This document shows positions 8,800-18,206 of a stretch of DNA of 34,241 nt, piece after piece; positions within the stretch are counted from its first letter, which is position 1, and each line of letters begins with the position of its first letter. This stretch comes from an uncultured Oxalobacteraceae bacterium (GTDB lineage: Bacteria; Pseudomonadota; Gammaproteobacteria; Burkholderiales; Burkholderiaceae_D), in the NCBI GenBank assembly GCA_903914535.1, contig CAIWPG010000016.1:1-34241 (forward strand). The letters run 5' to 3'. The notes under the pieces were generated by a model. The model did not search any database, was not told the DNA's origin, and saw only the letters and a list, made by a program, of their open reading frames with translations. The position numbers and the translations under genes are program-made.

Positions 8800-9435
8800 A
8801 TGACTTTAGCCGATTTACGCACCGATTACCGACTCGCCAGTCTGTCAGAAGACCAGGTCAATGCGGACCCGATCAAGCAGTTTTCCAGTTGGCTGCAAGA
8901 TGCGCTGGATGCAAACATTGCCGAACCCAACACCATGACCTTATCCACGGTCAATGCTAACGGCAGACCCTCTTCCCGTATCGTATTAATCAAAGAAGTA
9001 GATCAACGTGGTTTTTCCTGGTTTACTCACTATACCAGCAGAAAAGGCAACGAACTTGCCAGAAATCCACATGCTGCATTATTGTTTTACTGGATAGGAC
9101 TGGAGCGCCAGGTACGCATAGAAGGCCGGGTTGAAAAAGTCAGCCCGGGAGAAAGCGATGCCTATTTCAACACCCGTCCCTTAGCCAGTCGCCACGGCGC
9201 ACTTGCTTCAGAGCAAAGTGCCGTCATCGCCAATCGTGAACTGCTGGAAGAACGTGTCGAAAAAATAGCCGCCGACTGCGGTGAACATGTCACGCGCCCA
9301 CAGCATTGGGGTGGTTACCGCCTGATACCGGATTATATTGAATTCTGGCAAGGACGTAGTTCACGCCTGCATGACCGCATTGCATTTACTAAAAATGCTG
9401 ATGGTTCCTGGTTACGCTGCCGTCTGCAACCTTAA
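8800..9435 (+). CDS. pdxH: Pyridoxamine/pyridoxine 5'-phosphate oxidase
   Basis: FMN-dependent oxidase that makes pyridoxal 5'-phosphate from PNP or PMP, the last step of vitamin B6 synthesis and salvage. The protein is 211 aa, close to E. coli PdxH (218). Family signatures seen are RIVLIKEVD and [20 protein letters not shown] (FMN binding), [12 protein letters not shown], the ...[14 protein letters not shown] block, and the C-terminal EFWQGR..RLHDR followed by a RLQP ending in place of the usual RLAP. A purine-rich AAAAAAAGGAACAGGA stretch lies upstream of ATG 8800. It is a single gene, with minus-strand genes on both sides. Confidence 0.96.
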   Translation: MTLADLRTDYRLASLSEDQVNADPIKQFSSWLQDALDANIAEPNTMTLSTVNANGRPSSRIVLIKEVDQRGFSWFTHYTSRKGNELARNPHAALLFYWIGLERQVRIEGRVEKVSPGESDAYFNTRPLASRHGALASEQSAVIANRELLEERVEKIAADCGEHVTRPQHWGGYRLIPDYIEFWQGRSSRLHDRIAFTKNADGSWLRCRLQP

Positions 9436-9444
9436 ATTGTCACC

Positions 9445-9476
9445 ATTGCTGCGGCAGTACAATCTGTCGCAGCAAT
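9445..9476. terminator. Long hairpin between convergent pdxH and a c-di-GMP gene
   Basis: Arms 9445-9457 (ATTGCTGCGGCAG) and 9464-9476 pair over 13 positions with one G-T wobble and a 6-nt loop. It starts 9 bp after the pdxH stop. Neither strand has a proper T-tract after the stem, so it may be a 3'-end stabiliser or a Rho-assisted, bidirectional terminator. Its position between convergent gene ends supports the call. Confidence 0.55.
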
Positions 9477-9566
9477 AAAACAATGTAATACCGTGTACAA
9501 GGCAACTAAACATTTCTTCAAACATACCCCGCTGCCCGTGACCGGACAGACTTACAAAGCAGCAGA

Positions 9567-11873
9567 CTAGCCATGCACTTTCACACTGGCATTCAATAAT
9601 TCGGCAAACATCTCAGGCTCCATAGGCTCACTCGCCAGACCACCCTGGTAAATATCACAGCCGTGCTGTTCAAGAAATGCCAGTTGCTGTTCGGTTTCCA
9701 CCCCTTCAGCCAATACCTTAAAGTGTAAGATATGTGCCATCGCGATAATGGTTGCCGCAATAACGCCATCATCCTGATTTTGAGAAATCTCTGCGACAAA
9801 ATTTCTATCGATTTTCAGTACATCCAAAGGAAAATGCTTTAAATAAGCCAGTGAAGAACAGCCCGTTCCAAAATCATCCAGCGCCAGACGAATACCCTGC
9901 AAACGCAAAGCGGCCAGAATAACGATGGACTCATCATAGCGCACCATCAACTCATTTTCCTTCAGTTCCAGTTCCAGGCATGCAGGTGAAAATCCGGTTT
10001 CCTCTAACACAGTGGCGACCATCGCGCAAAAATCCGGTTGCAGAAATTGCTTAGACGATACATTCACCGAAATATTAACGGCAAATCCGGCATCTGCCCA
10101 AGACCGTCCCTGACGGCAAGCCTGCTTCAACACAAACTCACCTATCATTGAAATCAAGCCAATTTCTTTAGCAACACTGATAAAACTGGCCGGAGGAATA
10201 AGGCCATGCACAGGATCATACCAGGCAACTTGCGCTTCTGCCCCAATAATCCGGCCGGTAGCAACATCAAGCTGAGGCTGATAGTACACATGCAATTCAT
10301 TATTTGTAATTGCCCGACGCAAGCGAACCTCCAGATCAATCCTGGCGCGCGCAGCAACGGTCAATTCATGCGAATAATACGCAAAACGGCCACGTCCTTC
10401 TTCCTTGGCCCGGTACATAGCCGCATCGGCATGCTGCAATAGTTCTTTCGACGTTGAGCCGTGTTCAGGGAACAAGCTGATCCCGATACTGACACCGATA
10501 CGTGCTTCAATGCCGTCGCCCAACTGCCACGACTGGCTTAATGCAGCGATAATATCGTTCGCCAGTTTCGCTACATCCTCACTACGATGCACTTCTTCCA
10601 GTAACACTGTAAATTCATCACCGCCCATACGTGCCAGCGTATCCGTACCGCGCAGTCGCGCCAAGAGACGGCTGGCAACCTGCATCAGCAAGTTATCACC
10701 AACAGCATGGCCATAGCTGTCATTCACATCTTTAAACCGGTCAAGATCCAGCATGAGCAATGCCAGATGACGATTCTCGCGGCGCGCCAGATCAAGTGCA
10801 TGATCCAGATGTTCAAACAGCAAAAGACGATTAGGTAAGCCCGTCAGAACGTCATGATGAGCCAGATGCTCCAAACGACTTTCAGAATCTTTAATTTTAC
10901 TAATATCAGCGAACACGCCAACATAGTGGGTTACCTGATTATTGTCGTCAGAAATGGAATTTATACTCAACAACTCAGGATAAGCTTCACCGTTTTTATG
11001 GCGATTCCACACCTCACCCTTCCAGTGCCCGGTAGTCAGAATAGCCGACCACATCGCCTGGTAAAACGATTTCGAATGCCGTTTTGACGATAACATGGAA
11101 GGAGAGCGTCCGAGCGCCTCCTGTTCGGTATAGCCGGTCAGATCGCTAAAAGCACGATTAACCATCACAATACTGTTATTCACGTCAGTCACCATAATGC
11201 CTTCATTAGTGCTGGCAATAACGCTTGCGGCCTGCTTTAACCGTGCATCGGTCTGATTCACTTCAAGGGCGTAAGAAATATCCAGCGCAAGATCAACCAA
11301 TAGCTGAATTTCTGTCTCATCGAAAAACTGCGTATCGGTCGCATACAAATGCAGTGTCCCCGACATCTGATTGTTCACCCTGAATGGAAATACAGCCATA
11401 GCACGAATCGCTGCACTTTTTGCAGCAGCACGCACATCGGGAGAAACCGAACTATCCTCAATCAGATTATTACAGATCAAATGCGTTTTAATTCCTGGCA
11501 TAGCAGCGAAATCGACATCACCGCATTCATCATCAATACGCCACATTGCGTGCATTACACGCTCAAAAAAATCGTCAACACTGATATTTTTCGGACAGGC
11601 GCTATCCGCCATACCCGTCACAGCATCATTAGTGGCTTTAGCCAGCACACGGATAATACCGGTTTTCTGATCCTGTAAGCCTATCCATGCCAACGCAAAA
11701 CCGCCGTCCTGAACGGCAATATCGCATATTTCGCTAAATATCTGACGAGGTTCTAAACGACGAACAAGTACTTTGTTCATACCAGAAAGCAACTGTATAA
11801 ATTGCTTTAATTTAATGATTTGATGCTCAAAACACGCCATGCCATCAGGCAAATCTTGATTCAGCGAATTCAT
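9567..11873 (-). CDS. Cytoplasmic GAF-PAS-GGDEF-EAL protein with degenerate EAL signature
   Basis: Signalling protein of cyclic-di-GMP metabolism, 768 aa from ATG 11873, without membrane segments. Domains: GAF (about 40-205, GGFALAWIGLQD), PAS (about 217-335), GGDEF (about 345-505) and EAL (about 515-760). The diguanylate cyclase site GGDEF is intact at 417-421 with an RGTD I-site at 408-411, so product-inhibited cyclase activity is expected. The EAL signature reads EAQVAW at 546-551: the metal-binding Glu is kept, but the Leu and the Arg that contacts substrate phosphate in active EAL enzymes are replaced. DDFGTG, KIDR and AEGVE remain, while the usual QGF/YLF.KP reads QGGLASEP. I infer weak or no phosphodiesterase activity. 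The frame continues to a TTG at 11984; ATG 11873 is preferred because GGAAA lies at good spacing, but the start is uncertain. Confidence 0.88.
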   Translation of the reverse strand: MNSLNQDLPDGMACFEHQIIKLKQFIQLLSGMNKVLVRRLEPRQIFSEICDIAVQDGGFALAWIGLQDQKTGIIRVLAKATNDAVTGMADSACPKNISVDDFFERVMHAMWRIDDECGDVDFAAMPGIKTHLICNNLIEDSSVSPDVRAAAKSAAIRAMAVFPFRVNNQMSGTLHLYATDTQFFDETEIQLLVDLALDISYALEVNQTDARLKQAASVIASTNEGIMVTDVNNSIVMVNRAFSDLTGYTEQEALGRSPSMLSSKRHSKSFYQAMWSAILTTGHWKGEVWNRHKNGEAYPELLSINSISDDNNQVTHYVGVFADISKIKDSESRLEHLAHHDVLTGLPNRLLLFEHLDHALDLARRENRHLALLMLDLDRFKDVNDSYGHAVGDNLLMQVASRLLARLRGTDTLARMGGDEFTVLLEEVHRSEDVAKLANDIIAALSQSWQLGDGIEARIGVSIGISLFPEHGSTSKELLQHADAAMYRAKEEGRGRFAYYSHELTVAARARIDLEVRLRRAITNNELHVYYQPQLDVATGRIIGAEAQVAWYDPVHGLIPPASFISVAKEIGLISMIGEFVLKQACRQGRSWADAGFAVNISVNVSSKQFLQPDFCAMVATVLEETGFSPACLELELKENELMVRYDESIVILAALRLQGIRLALDDFGTGCSSLAYLKHFPLDVLKIDRNFVAEISQNQDDGVIAATIIAMAHILHFKVLAEGVETEQQLAFLEQHGCDIYQGGLASEPMEPEMFAELLNASVKVHG

Positions 11874-12030
11874 GCATTTTCCACATAACGTAAAGTAAAC
11901 ATCACTACCCTGAACAGGCTCCTTAAACTGGTGAAAAAAACACATCACAAATGAATCAGACAGTATTTTTTTAATAATCACCAAATTTCTTGAAATAAAT
12001 TCTTTCTTTTTGTTATTTTAATTTATCTTA

Positions 12031-12060
12031 ATGGTAATGCCTTATTTAATTTTCTGACAA
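12031..12060 (-). promoter_or_regulatory. Candidate sigma-70 promoter for the GAF-PAS-GGDEF-EAL gene
   Basis: On the minus strand TTGTCA (12060-12055) is followed after 18 nt by TACCAT (12036-12031). The match is moderate, and the surroundings are very AT-rich, so chance matches are likely. It lies about 160 bp upstream of ATG 11873 and is compatible with either proposed start. The rest of the 422-bp gap between this gene and waaA (11874-12295) shows AT-rich sequence with no coding frame. Confidence 0.3.
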
Positions 12061-12255
12061 TCAGATTCACTGAATAACTAAAAATTAAAAAGTTTCTTGC
12101 CTTAAATCAATAAAAAAAGTGGCGATTTTAATATAAACGTCATTAAAGTAAAAGACCGTTCAATTTATTTACACAATAAAACAAATTTACTCCGCCACCA
12201 CTCTCTGATTACATGCCATTACACCACACTAAGCAGGCTCACACGACTGAAAATC

Positions 12256-12264
12256 TGGGATAAT
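12256..12264 (+). promoter_or_regulatory. Candidate extended -10 element of waaA
   Basis: TGGGATAAT fits the TGn-plus-hexamer extended -10 pattern. No good -35 is visible at 16-18 nt. If used, transcription would begin near 12271, which makes ATG 12263 impossible as a start and gives waaA a leader of only about 25 nt before ATG 12296. There is no strong ribosome binding site before that ATG. Confidence 0.3.
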
Positions 12265-12295
12265 GCCCATCCTGCCAATCATACCGACATCCCTC

Positions 12296-13570
12296 ATGCG
12301 CATTTTATATACACTCATCTGGTATATAGCCTTACCTCTTGTGCTAGCCAGACTGTGGTGGCGCGGTCGCATGGAACCTGGCTACCGCAAGCACATCCCT
12401 GAACGACTTGGATTTTATCAATCCATCAAAAAACCAACGCGGGCGCTAATCTGGATACATGCAGTTTCCGTAGGAGAAACGCGTGCAGCAGAACCCATGA
12501 TCCGGCGGCTCATGGAGATTTACCCCCAACATACCATATTATTGAGTCACATGACCCCTACCGGACGCGCCACCGGAGCCCAGCTATTTCAGTCAGCCTC
12601 ACAATCAGGCACACTGCTACAGTGCTACCTGCCCTATGACACTCCCTGGCTGATGCAAAGTTTACTGGCTTATTTTAAACCGCAACTTTGCATTCTGGTC
12701 GAAACCGAAGTCTGGCCCAACCTGATTCTGGCTTGCCGCCGGCAACACATTCCAGTGATATTAGCCAATGCCAGACTGTCGGCACGCTCTTACAAAAAAG
12801 CCCTGCGCATGCAGAAACTGATCCATGCAGCAACCGCAGGAATTTGCTGTGTAACAGCCCAGACCGATGCCGATGCCAGGCGCATTAAACTGCTGGGCGC
12901 ACCCTGTGTTACCGTAACGGGTAATATGAAGTTTGATGTCACACCGGATCCGATACAAGAAACAAAAGGACTGCAATTACGCAGACAGATCGGCACACGC
13001 CCGGTTATGGTGTGCGCATCAACCAGGGAGGGGGAAGAACAACTCCTGCTGGATGCGTTTACCAAAATCCGGCATCCGGATCTGCTGCTCATCATCGTAC
13101 CGCGTCACCCGCAACGATTCGACACTGTAGCGCAACTCATTTCTCAATACAAGCTCAGCATGGTGCGCCGCTCACAACTGGACAATACTCCGCTATCCGG
13201 CGAAATCCGGGTACTGTTAGGTGACACCATGGGGGAAATGGCCAGCTACTATGCCAGCGCAGATCTGGCTTTTATCGGCGGCAGTTTATTGCCGCTGGGC
13301 GGACAAAATCTGATTGAAGCCTGTGCAGCACAAAAACCTGTTTTTATCGGACCACACACATTCAATTTCGAAATAATCAGCGAAGAGGCCATCAGCGCAC
13401 AGGCCGCATGTCGCGTTCAGCATGCCCATGATCTGTTTGAACAGGCAACTGCGCTGTTACGCACCCCTGAGCGCAGACTGGAAATGGGGCAGCGTGCACT
13501 GAACTTCGCCGGGCAGCACAGGGGAGCAACTGCACGCACAGTCAGTGTGATACAAACATGGCTAAAGTAA
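12296..13570 (+). CDS. waaA: 3-deoxy-D-manno-octulosonic acid (Kdo) transferase
   Basis: Inner-membrane GT30 glycosyltransferase that adds Kdo from CMP-Kdo to lipid IVA in lipopolysaccharide core synthesis. From ATG 12296 it has 424 aa, matching the family (E. coli 425). The N-terminus MRILYTLIWYIALPLVLARL is the usual membrane anchor; starting at ATG 12263 would prepend 11 unneeded residues. The catalytic base is expected at Glu61 in HAVSVGE. The C-terminal nucleotide-binding half shows FIGGSL, GGQNLIEACAAQKPV and IGPHTFNF. It stands alone between two cyclic-di-GMP genes that point away from it and with it. Confidence 0.96.
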   Translation: MRILYTLIWYIALPLVLARLWWRGRMEPGYRKHIPERLGFYQSIKKPTRALIWIHAVSVGETRAAEPMIRRLMEIYPQHTILLSHMTPTGRATGAQLFQSASQSGTLLQCYLPYDTPWLMQSLLAYFKPQLCILVETEVWPNLILACRRQHIPVILANARLSARSYKKALRMQKLIHAATAGICCVTAQTDADARRIKLLGAPCVTVTGNMKFDVTPDPIQETKGLQLRRQIGTRPVMVCASTREGEEQLLLDAFTKIRHPDLLLIIVPRHPQRFDTVAQLISQYKLSMVRRSQLDNTPLSGEIRVLLGDTMGEMASYYASADLAFIGGSLLPLGGQNLIEACAAQKPVFIGPHTFNFEIISEEAISAQAACRVQHAHDLFEQATALLRTPERRLEMGQRALNFAGQHRGATARTVSVIQTWLK

Positions 13571-13629
13571 AGCATACATATTCTTTGATCTTCAACAGAA
13601 AATAATATAGTCTTATTAATTTTAATTAG

Positions 13630-13651
13630 TTAACATATGTTCTCATGTTAA
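13630..13651. promoter_or_regulatory. Inverted repeat upstream of the membrane GGDEF-EAL gene
   Basis: TTAACAT (13630-13636) and its exact complement ATGTTAA (13645-13651) are separated by 8 bp in the 154-bp gap after waaA. It lies about 75 bp before the next gene, in AT-rich DNA that probably contains that gene's promoter. It could be an operator or a weak mRNA hairpin; the regulator is unknown. Confidence 0.35.
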
Positions 13652-13724
13652 AATGAATAAAATGTAATATTTATACAAATGCAATCCAAATTGTAAAGAT
13701 ATTCAGTCTAACGTGGTCGACTTG

Positions 13725-16700
13725 ATGCCAACTATTTTCTCAATTGTCTCCTCCTCTGCAAACCCGGCAGCCAGTGCGGTTCCGGGACAAGTCGCACCAA
13801 TAGTGCTATCTGCAGCAGGCCTGGTTATAGTTATGATCCTCGCTATGGTCGCCATTGTGGCCATTGTCATTCGTAAACCTAAGCTGCTTTACCTCAGGCG
13901 CCCCTATAAACTGACCGGCGCACTTATTCTGATCTGGATAGCCACGGCCTGGCTCGGTGCACATTATTACTATTCACATGTCGACGACAATTTTTATCAA
14001 TATGAATTAAAGAGTGCAGCACAGCAGGCAGAAAATATCGCCAGCAACATCGATCATAGCCTGCACACACTACAGGGTATCCCCTTCGTTGTAGCTCATG
14101 CACGGGAAACCCTGCAGGCGCTGCACAACTTCGGCGCTAATCAGGTGCATACTGCACCGAGTGGCAGACAACGCAAACTGCAATGGGCACGCGACCAGCG
14201 GCTGACCGAAATCAATGCCTATCTGAACATGATGGCGGTTAATCTGGAATCCGACGTAGTGTGGATAGTCAATACCGACGGAGATTGTATTGCCTCCAGC
14301 AATGCAGGTCAGAGTGTCAGCTTTGTCGGCACCAACTATGCCGACCGCGACTATTTTCATCAGGCTAAGGCCGGACACGCAGGCCGTCAGTACGCAATGG
14401 GACGTGAATCAGGAATTCCCGGCCTGTATTATTCCGCGCCTATTATAGAGAATGGAAAGTTTTTAGGTGCTGCCGTTGTCAAACGAAACATCACCAATCT
14501 CACTTTCTGGACCAACCAGTCCAACGTCTTTTTTGCAGATGCCAATGGCGTCATTGTTCTTGCCAAAGACCAAAATCTCGAATTTCTGAGCATACCTCAC
14601 GCCCCCATCGTCAAATTAACGACCGAACAGCGACTCCAGAAATATAAACGCGGCAACTTCAGTCAACTCAGTATTACTTCCTGGAAAAACCCGCAATTTC
14701 CAGAGGCTTTATTCATAGGAAAAAGCACCATTCCGGTTGTACTTGCCTCACATATGGTCGCTGAGGCAGCTATCACTATTTACCTGTTTCGTCCTCTGAG
14801 TGAGCTGGCGCGCTACGGTACCGAACAGGGTTGGCTGTTTTTTTTACTGGCCAGTTCCGGCAGTATGCTGATACTCGCTATTTCAGCAATTGTATTTTAT
14901 TTGCGTGAATCACGTAAAATGGATGCCAACTTGCGTATTGCTGCTGCAACCTTTGAAGCACAACAAAGCATGTTTATCACTGATGCAAATAACGTCATTA
15001 TGCGCGTCAACCGGGCATTCACCGACACGACAGGCTACAGTGCAACAGAAGCCATTGGCAAGACGCCCCAGATGCTGAAATCAGGACGGCACGATGCCGT
15101 TTTTTATCGTAAATTATGGGCTGGCATCCAAAGCACCGGGTACTGGCATGGTGAAATATGGAACCGGACCAAGAGCGGTGAAATACACCCGGAAATGCTC
15201 ACCATCAGTGCAGTCCGTGATGCACAAGGCACAACTCAGCAATATGTAGCACTGTTTTCAGACATTACTGCTCTCAAGGAGCATGAAAAACAACTTGAAC
15301 ATATAGCCCATTACGATGCACTGACTCAGCTGCCAAATCGTGTACTGCTGGCTGACCGCATGCATAGCGCCATGGTACAAAACAGGCAATGCGGACAACA
15401 AATGATGGTGGTCTATCTTGATCTTGACGGCTTTAAAGCGATTAATGACAAACACGGCCATCAGGCTGGCGATCAGTTACTCATCACACTGGCTGCCAGC
15501 ATGAAACTGGCTCTGCGCGAAGGCGACACCCTGGCACGCATAGGCGGCGACGAATTCGTTGCGGTACTACCAGACCTGAACAATGTTGCCGCCAGCACGC
15601 CCATACTGAGCCGTTTACTTGCAGCTGCCTGCAAACCGGCACAGGTTGGCGATTTGGTGCTGCAAACATCGGCCAGCGGTGGTGTTACCACCTATCCGCA
15701 ACTGGAAGAGGTAGATGCCGACCAACTGCTCCGCCAGGCAGATCAGGCAATGTATCAGGCCAAATTAGCCGGTAAAAACCGCTATCACTTGTTCGACTCC
15801 AAACAAGATCGCACCATCCGTGACCATAATGAAAATGTCAAACGCATACGCCATGCACTGGCTGAATCCGAGTTTGTTCTTCATTATCAACCTAAAGTCA
15901 ACATGCGTACCGGCGCACTGATTGGTGCTGAGGCACTCATCCGCTGGCAACATCCGCAGCAAGGTTTGTTATTACCGGGACTCTTTCTCCCTTCAATAGA
16001 AAACCATGCCATTGCGATTGAGCTGGGCGAATGGGTCGCTGAAGCTGCGCTCACCCAAATGGCGCAATGGCAGTCAGCCGGCCTCTATATCCCGGTCAGT
16101 ATCAATGTCAGTGCCAGCCAATTACAACAAGATAATTTCGTAGAACGGCTGCGTGAAATCCTGGCAAGACATCCCAGTGTAAATCCCGGTGATTTAGAAC
16201 TGGAAATACTGGAAACCAGTGCACTGGAAGACCTGGATAAAATTTCGGCCGTTATGGAAGATTGCCGGAAACTCGGTGTCATGTTTGCGCTGGACGATTT
16301 TGGTACCGGTTATTCATCATTAACCTACCTCAAACGTCTGCCGGTAACACTATTAAAAATAGACCGGAGTTTTGTACGCGACATGCTGGACGATCAGGAT
16401 GATCTGGCTATTCTGGGCGGGGTGATTGGTCTGGCAAATGCATTCCACCGGAAAGTCATTGCCGAAGGTGTAGAAACGGCTGAACATGGTGAAATGCTGC
16501 TGCAACTGGGATGTGAGTTAGGACAGGGATTTGGTATTGCACGCCCGATGCATGCGCAGGACATGCGTGCCTGGCTGGATGCCTGGCAACCCGACCCGAT
16601 CTGGATCAACCTGCCTGCAGTGAGCCGTTCCAATCAGCCACTGCTGCTTGCCAGCGTCGAACACAGAGCATCCATCATCGCGATCAAAAATGCCATCCGG

Positions 16701-17024
16701 GATGAAACAGGCGGCATATTGCAATTAAATTACCACCATACGCACTTCGATGCCTGGTATGCATCCGAAGGACTATTGCATCACGCCAGCCAGCCATCGG
16801 TACACGCGATAAAACTGTTACACAAACAATTAAGCAAACTGACAGCAGAACTCGACAACGAGCTAAACCAACTTCACTCAGATGAACAAAGTTCTTCAAC
16901 AGAACAACTCTGCCAATTGCGTAAATTAGGCGATGAACTATTAAAACAAATGAATACCCTGGTACGAAAAATTGGCAGCAGACCGAAGCACACAACGGAG
17001 AATGTCACGCAAAGTGCGGCGTAA
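13725..17024 (+). CDS. Membrane Cache-PAS-GGDEF-EAL protein with CZB-like C-terminal tail
   Basis: Large inner-membrane cyclic-di-GMP enzyme, 1099 aa from ATG 13725 (a GTG lies 12 bp earlier; a weak GTGG supports the ATG). Hydrophobic segments occur at about 25-49, 63-80 and 370-393. Between the last two lies a periplasmic Cache-type sensor region (VWIVNTDGDCIASSN, NYADRDYF, GLYYSAPI). PAS follows at about 404-520, then GGDEF (GGDEF at 607-611, I-site REGD at 598-601) and EAL with an intact EALIRW (Glu736, Arg740), DDFGTG, KIDRSF and AEGVET. Both activities are therefore possible. The tail (about 970-1080) aligns by eye with the zinc-binding CZB domain that often ends such proteins, but the usual Cys of the H.CRFG.W motif is Thr1006 (HHTHFDAW). 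Its PAS closely resembles that of the degenerate-EAL gene, suggesting paralogy. Confidence 0.92.
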   Translation: MPTIFSIVSSSANPAASAVPGQVAPIVLSAAGLVIVMILAMVAIVAIVIRKPKLLYLRRPYKLTGALILIWIATAWLGAHYYYSHVDDNFYQYELKSAAQQAENIASNIDHSLHTLQGIPFVVAHARETLQALHNFGANQVHTAPSGRQRKLQWARDQRLTEINAYLNMMAVNLESDVVWIVNTDGDCIASSNAGQSVSFVGTNYADRDYFHQAKAGHAGRQYAMGRESGIPGLYYSAPIIENGKFLGAAVVKRNITNLTFWTNQSNVFFADANGVIVLAKDQNLEFLSIPHAPIVKLTTEQRLQKYKRGNFSQLSITSWKNPQFPEALFIGKSTIPVVLASHMVAEAAITIYLFRPLSELARYGTEQGWLFFLLASSGSMLILAISAIVFYLRESRKMDANLRIAAATFEAQQSMFITDANNVIMRVNRAFTDTTGYSATEAIGKTPQMLKSGRHDAVFYRKLWAGIQSTGYWHGEIWNRTKSGEIHPEMLTISAVRDAQGTTQQYVALFSDITALKEHEKQLEHIAHYDALTQLPNRVLLADRMHSAMVQNRQCGQQMMVVYLDLDGFKAINDKHGHQAGDQLLITLAASMKLALREGDTLARIGGDEFVAVLPDLNNVAASTPILSRLLAAACKPAQVGDLVLQTSASGGVTTYPQLEEVDADQLLRQADQAMYQAKLAGKNRYHLFDSKQDRTIRDHNENVKRIRHALAESEFVLHYQPKVNMRTGALIGAEALIRWQHPQQGLLLPGLFLPSIENHAIAIELGEWVAEAALTQMAQWQSAGLYIPVSINVSASQLQQDNFVERLREILARHPSVNPGDLELEILETSALEDLDKISAVMEDCRKLGVMFALDDFGTGYSSLTYLKRLPVTLLKIDRSFVRDMLDDQDDLAILGGVIGLANAFHRKVIAEGVETAEHGEMLLQLGCELGQGFGIARPMHAQDMRAWLDAWQPDPIWINLPAVSRSNQPLLLASVEHRASIIAIKNAIRDETGGILQLNYHHTHFDAWYASEGLLHHASQPSVHAIKLLHKQLSKLTAELDNELNQLHSDEQSSSTEQLCQLRKLGDELLKQMNTLVRKIGSRPKHTTENVTQSAA

Positions 17025-17043
17025 AATACAAATAACGCCGCAC
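17014..17043. terminator. Hairpin at the end of the membrane GGDEF-EAL gene
   Basis: GTGCGGCGT (17014-17022) is perfectly complementary to ACGCCGCAC (17035-17043), with a 12-nt loop; the left arm runs into the TAA stop. It sits between convergent genes. No T-tract follows, so it is not a classical intrinsic terminator, but its GC-rich stem and place suggest transcript-end function for one or both genes. Confidence 0.5.
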
Positions 17044-17073
17044 ATACTGAGCCCGTAAAAGTACCAGACAGAC

Positions 17074-17397
17074 TTAATAAGTAGCCATATCAGGATCAAG
17101 CTGAACAGCCCAGGCATGTACGCCGCCAGTGAGATTCATCACATGGGTATACCCCTGGTGCTCCAAAAACTGCGCTACCTGTCTGCTGCGCATACCATGA
17201 TGGCATATGCAAACCAACACGGCCTCTTCATCCAGTTCAGCCAGACGCCCCGGTATTTCATGCATGGGAATATGCATGCTACCGGGAATATGGCAAATTT
17301 GATATTCAGGTACTTCACGAACATCCAGAAGCAGCGGTGCTGCCCGAGTTGCATCTGCCAGCCAGGCCGCCAGCTCAGGGGCACTAATATGTTCCAT
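17074..17397 (-). CDS. Single-domain rhodanese (sulfurtransferase)
   Basis: 107-residue GlpE/PspE-like rhodanese domain, expected to carry persulfide sulfur on a catalytic cysteine. The active-site loop reads CHHGMRS in VCICHHGMRS, and the substrate-loop region LLLDVRE and the HIPGSMHIP motif are present. There is no signal peptide, so it is cytoplasmic. AGGA lies 7 nt before ATG 17397. It is 24 bp downstream of the PCMT-like gene, on the same strand, and the two are probably cotranscribed. The true sulfur acceptor is unknown. Confidence 0.9.
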   Translation of the reverse strand: MEHISAPELAAWLADATRAAPLLLDVREVPEYQICHIPGSMHIPMHEIPGRLAELDEEAVLVCICHHGMRSRQVAQFLEHQGYTHVMNLTGGVHAWAVQLDPDMATY

Positions 17398-17421
17398 CGT
17401 TTATCCTAACAAATGACAGAA

Positions 17422-18078
17422 TTACAGAGAAAAATGCGAAACCGGTGCAACATCACGCAATGGAGCAATATTCGTGTCAAATAAGGAACTGGAAGTAAAT
17501 TCTTTTTCCGAGCTGCGTGTGACCAAACGGGCTGTCATAGAAGGCGCACTTCCGGCAATCACAAATAAACGTCCACCTACCTTCAATTGCTGCTGCAACT
17601 CATCCGGCAATACAGGCAGGGAACCGGTCACAACAATCACATCATACGGTGCGGCAGCAGGCCAGCCGAGCGCGCCATTGCCCAATTCAAGCGTAACATT
17701 ACTGACACCCTCACGTAATAAATTTTGCTCTGCTAATGCATAAACGGCAGGCGAAAGCTCAACACTGGTGACATGACGGGCATGATACGCCAGCAAAGCT
17801 GATAAATAGCCGCTGCCGGCACCAACCACTAATACCTGTTCGTGTTTTTTAACCGCGACTTCCTGAACGATACGCGCTTCCACTTTAGGTGTGAGCATTT
17901 TCCCGCCATCCGGCAGTGCTAATTCCGTATCAAAGAAAGCCAGATTTTTTTGCTGTTCCGGTAAAAAATTTTCCCGTTTTACGATCGTAAGCAATGTCAG
18001 CACATCGGTATCCAACACATTCCACGGTCGAATTTGTTGCTCTATCATATTGAAACGGGCTTGTTCTATATTCATCAT
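17422..18078 (-). CDS. Protein-L-isoaspartate O-methyltransferase-like protein
   Basis: SAM-dependent methyltransferase of the PCMT family, 218 aa. The glycine-rich SAM motif VLVVGAGSGYLSALLA and a downstream SVELSP acidic motif are clear. The region before it (GGKMLTPKVEARIVQ) differs from canonical Pcm, which has a GQTIS.P motif, so repair of isoaspartyl residues is not assured; this variant is typical of the betaproteobacterial homologue sitting beside a rhodanese gene. Two ATGs are adjacent (18078 and 18075), and neither has a strong ribosome binding site. It lies 128 bp downstream of tetR on the same strand. Confidence 0.82.
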   Translation of the reverse strand: MMNIEQARFNMIEQQIRPWNVLDTDVLTLLTIVKRENFLPEQQKNLAFFDTELALPDGGKMLTPKVEARIVQEVAVKKHEQVLVVGAGSGYLSALLAYHARHVTSVELSPAVYALAEQNLLREGVSNVTLELGNGALGWPAAAPYDVIVVTGSLPVLPDELQQQLKVGGRLFVIAGSAPSMTARLVTRSSEKEFTSSSLFDTNIAPLRDVAPVSHFSL

Positions 18079-18206
18079 GTACTCACAGTGGGAGGAAATA
18101 ATTGGTTATCAAACGCAGTAGTATGCGACGCTTATTCATTCTAATCAGGACTGATTCAATTGGGATACCGGGCACATTCTTACCGACACAAGCCGGGGTC
18201 TGGTCA

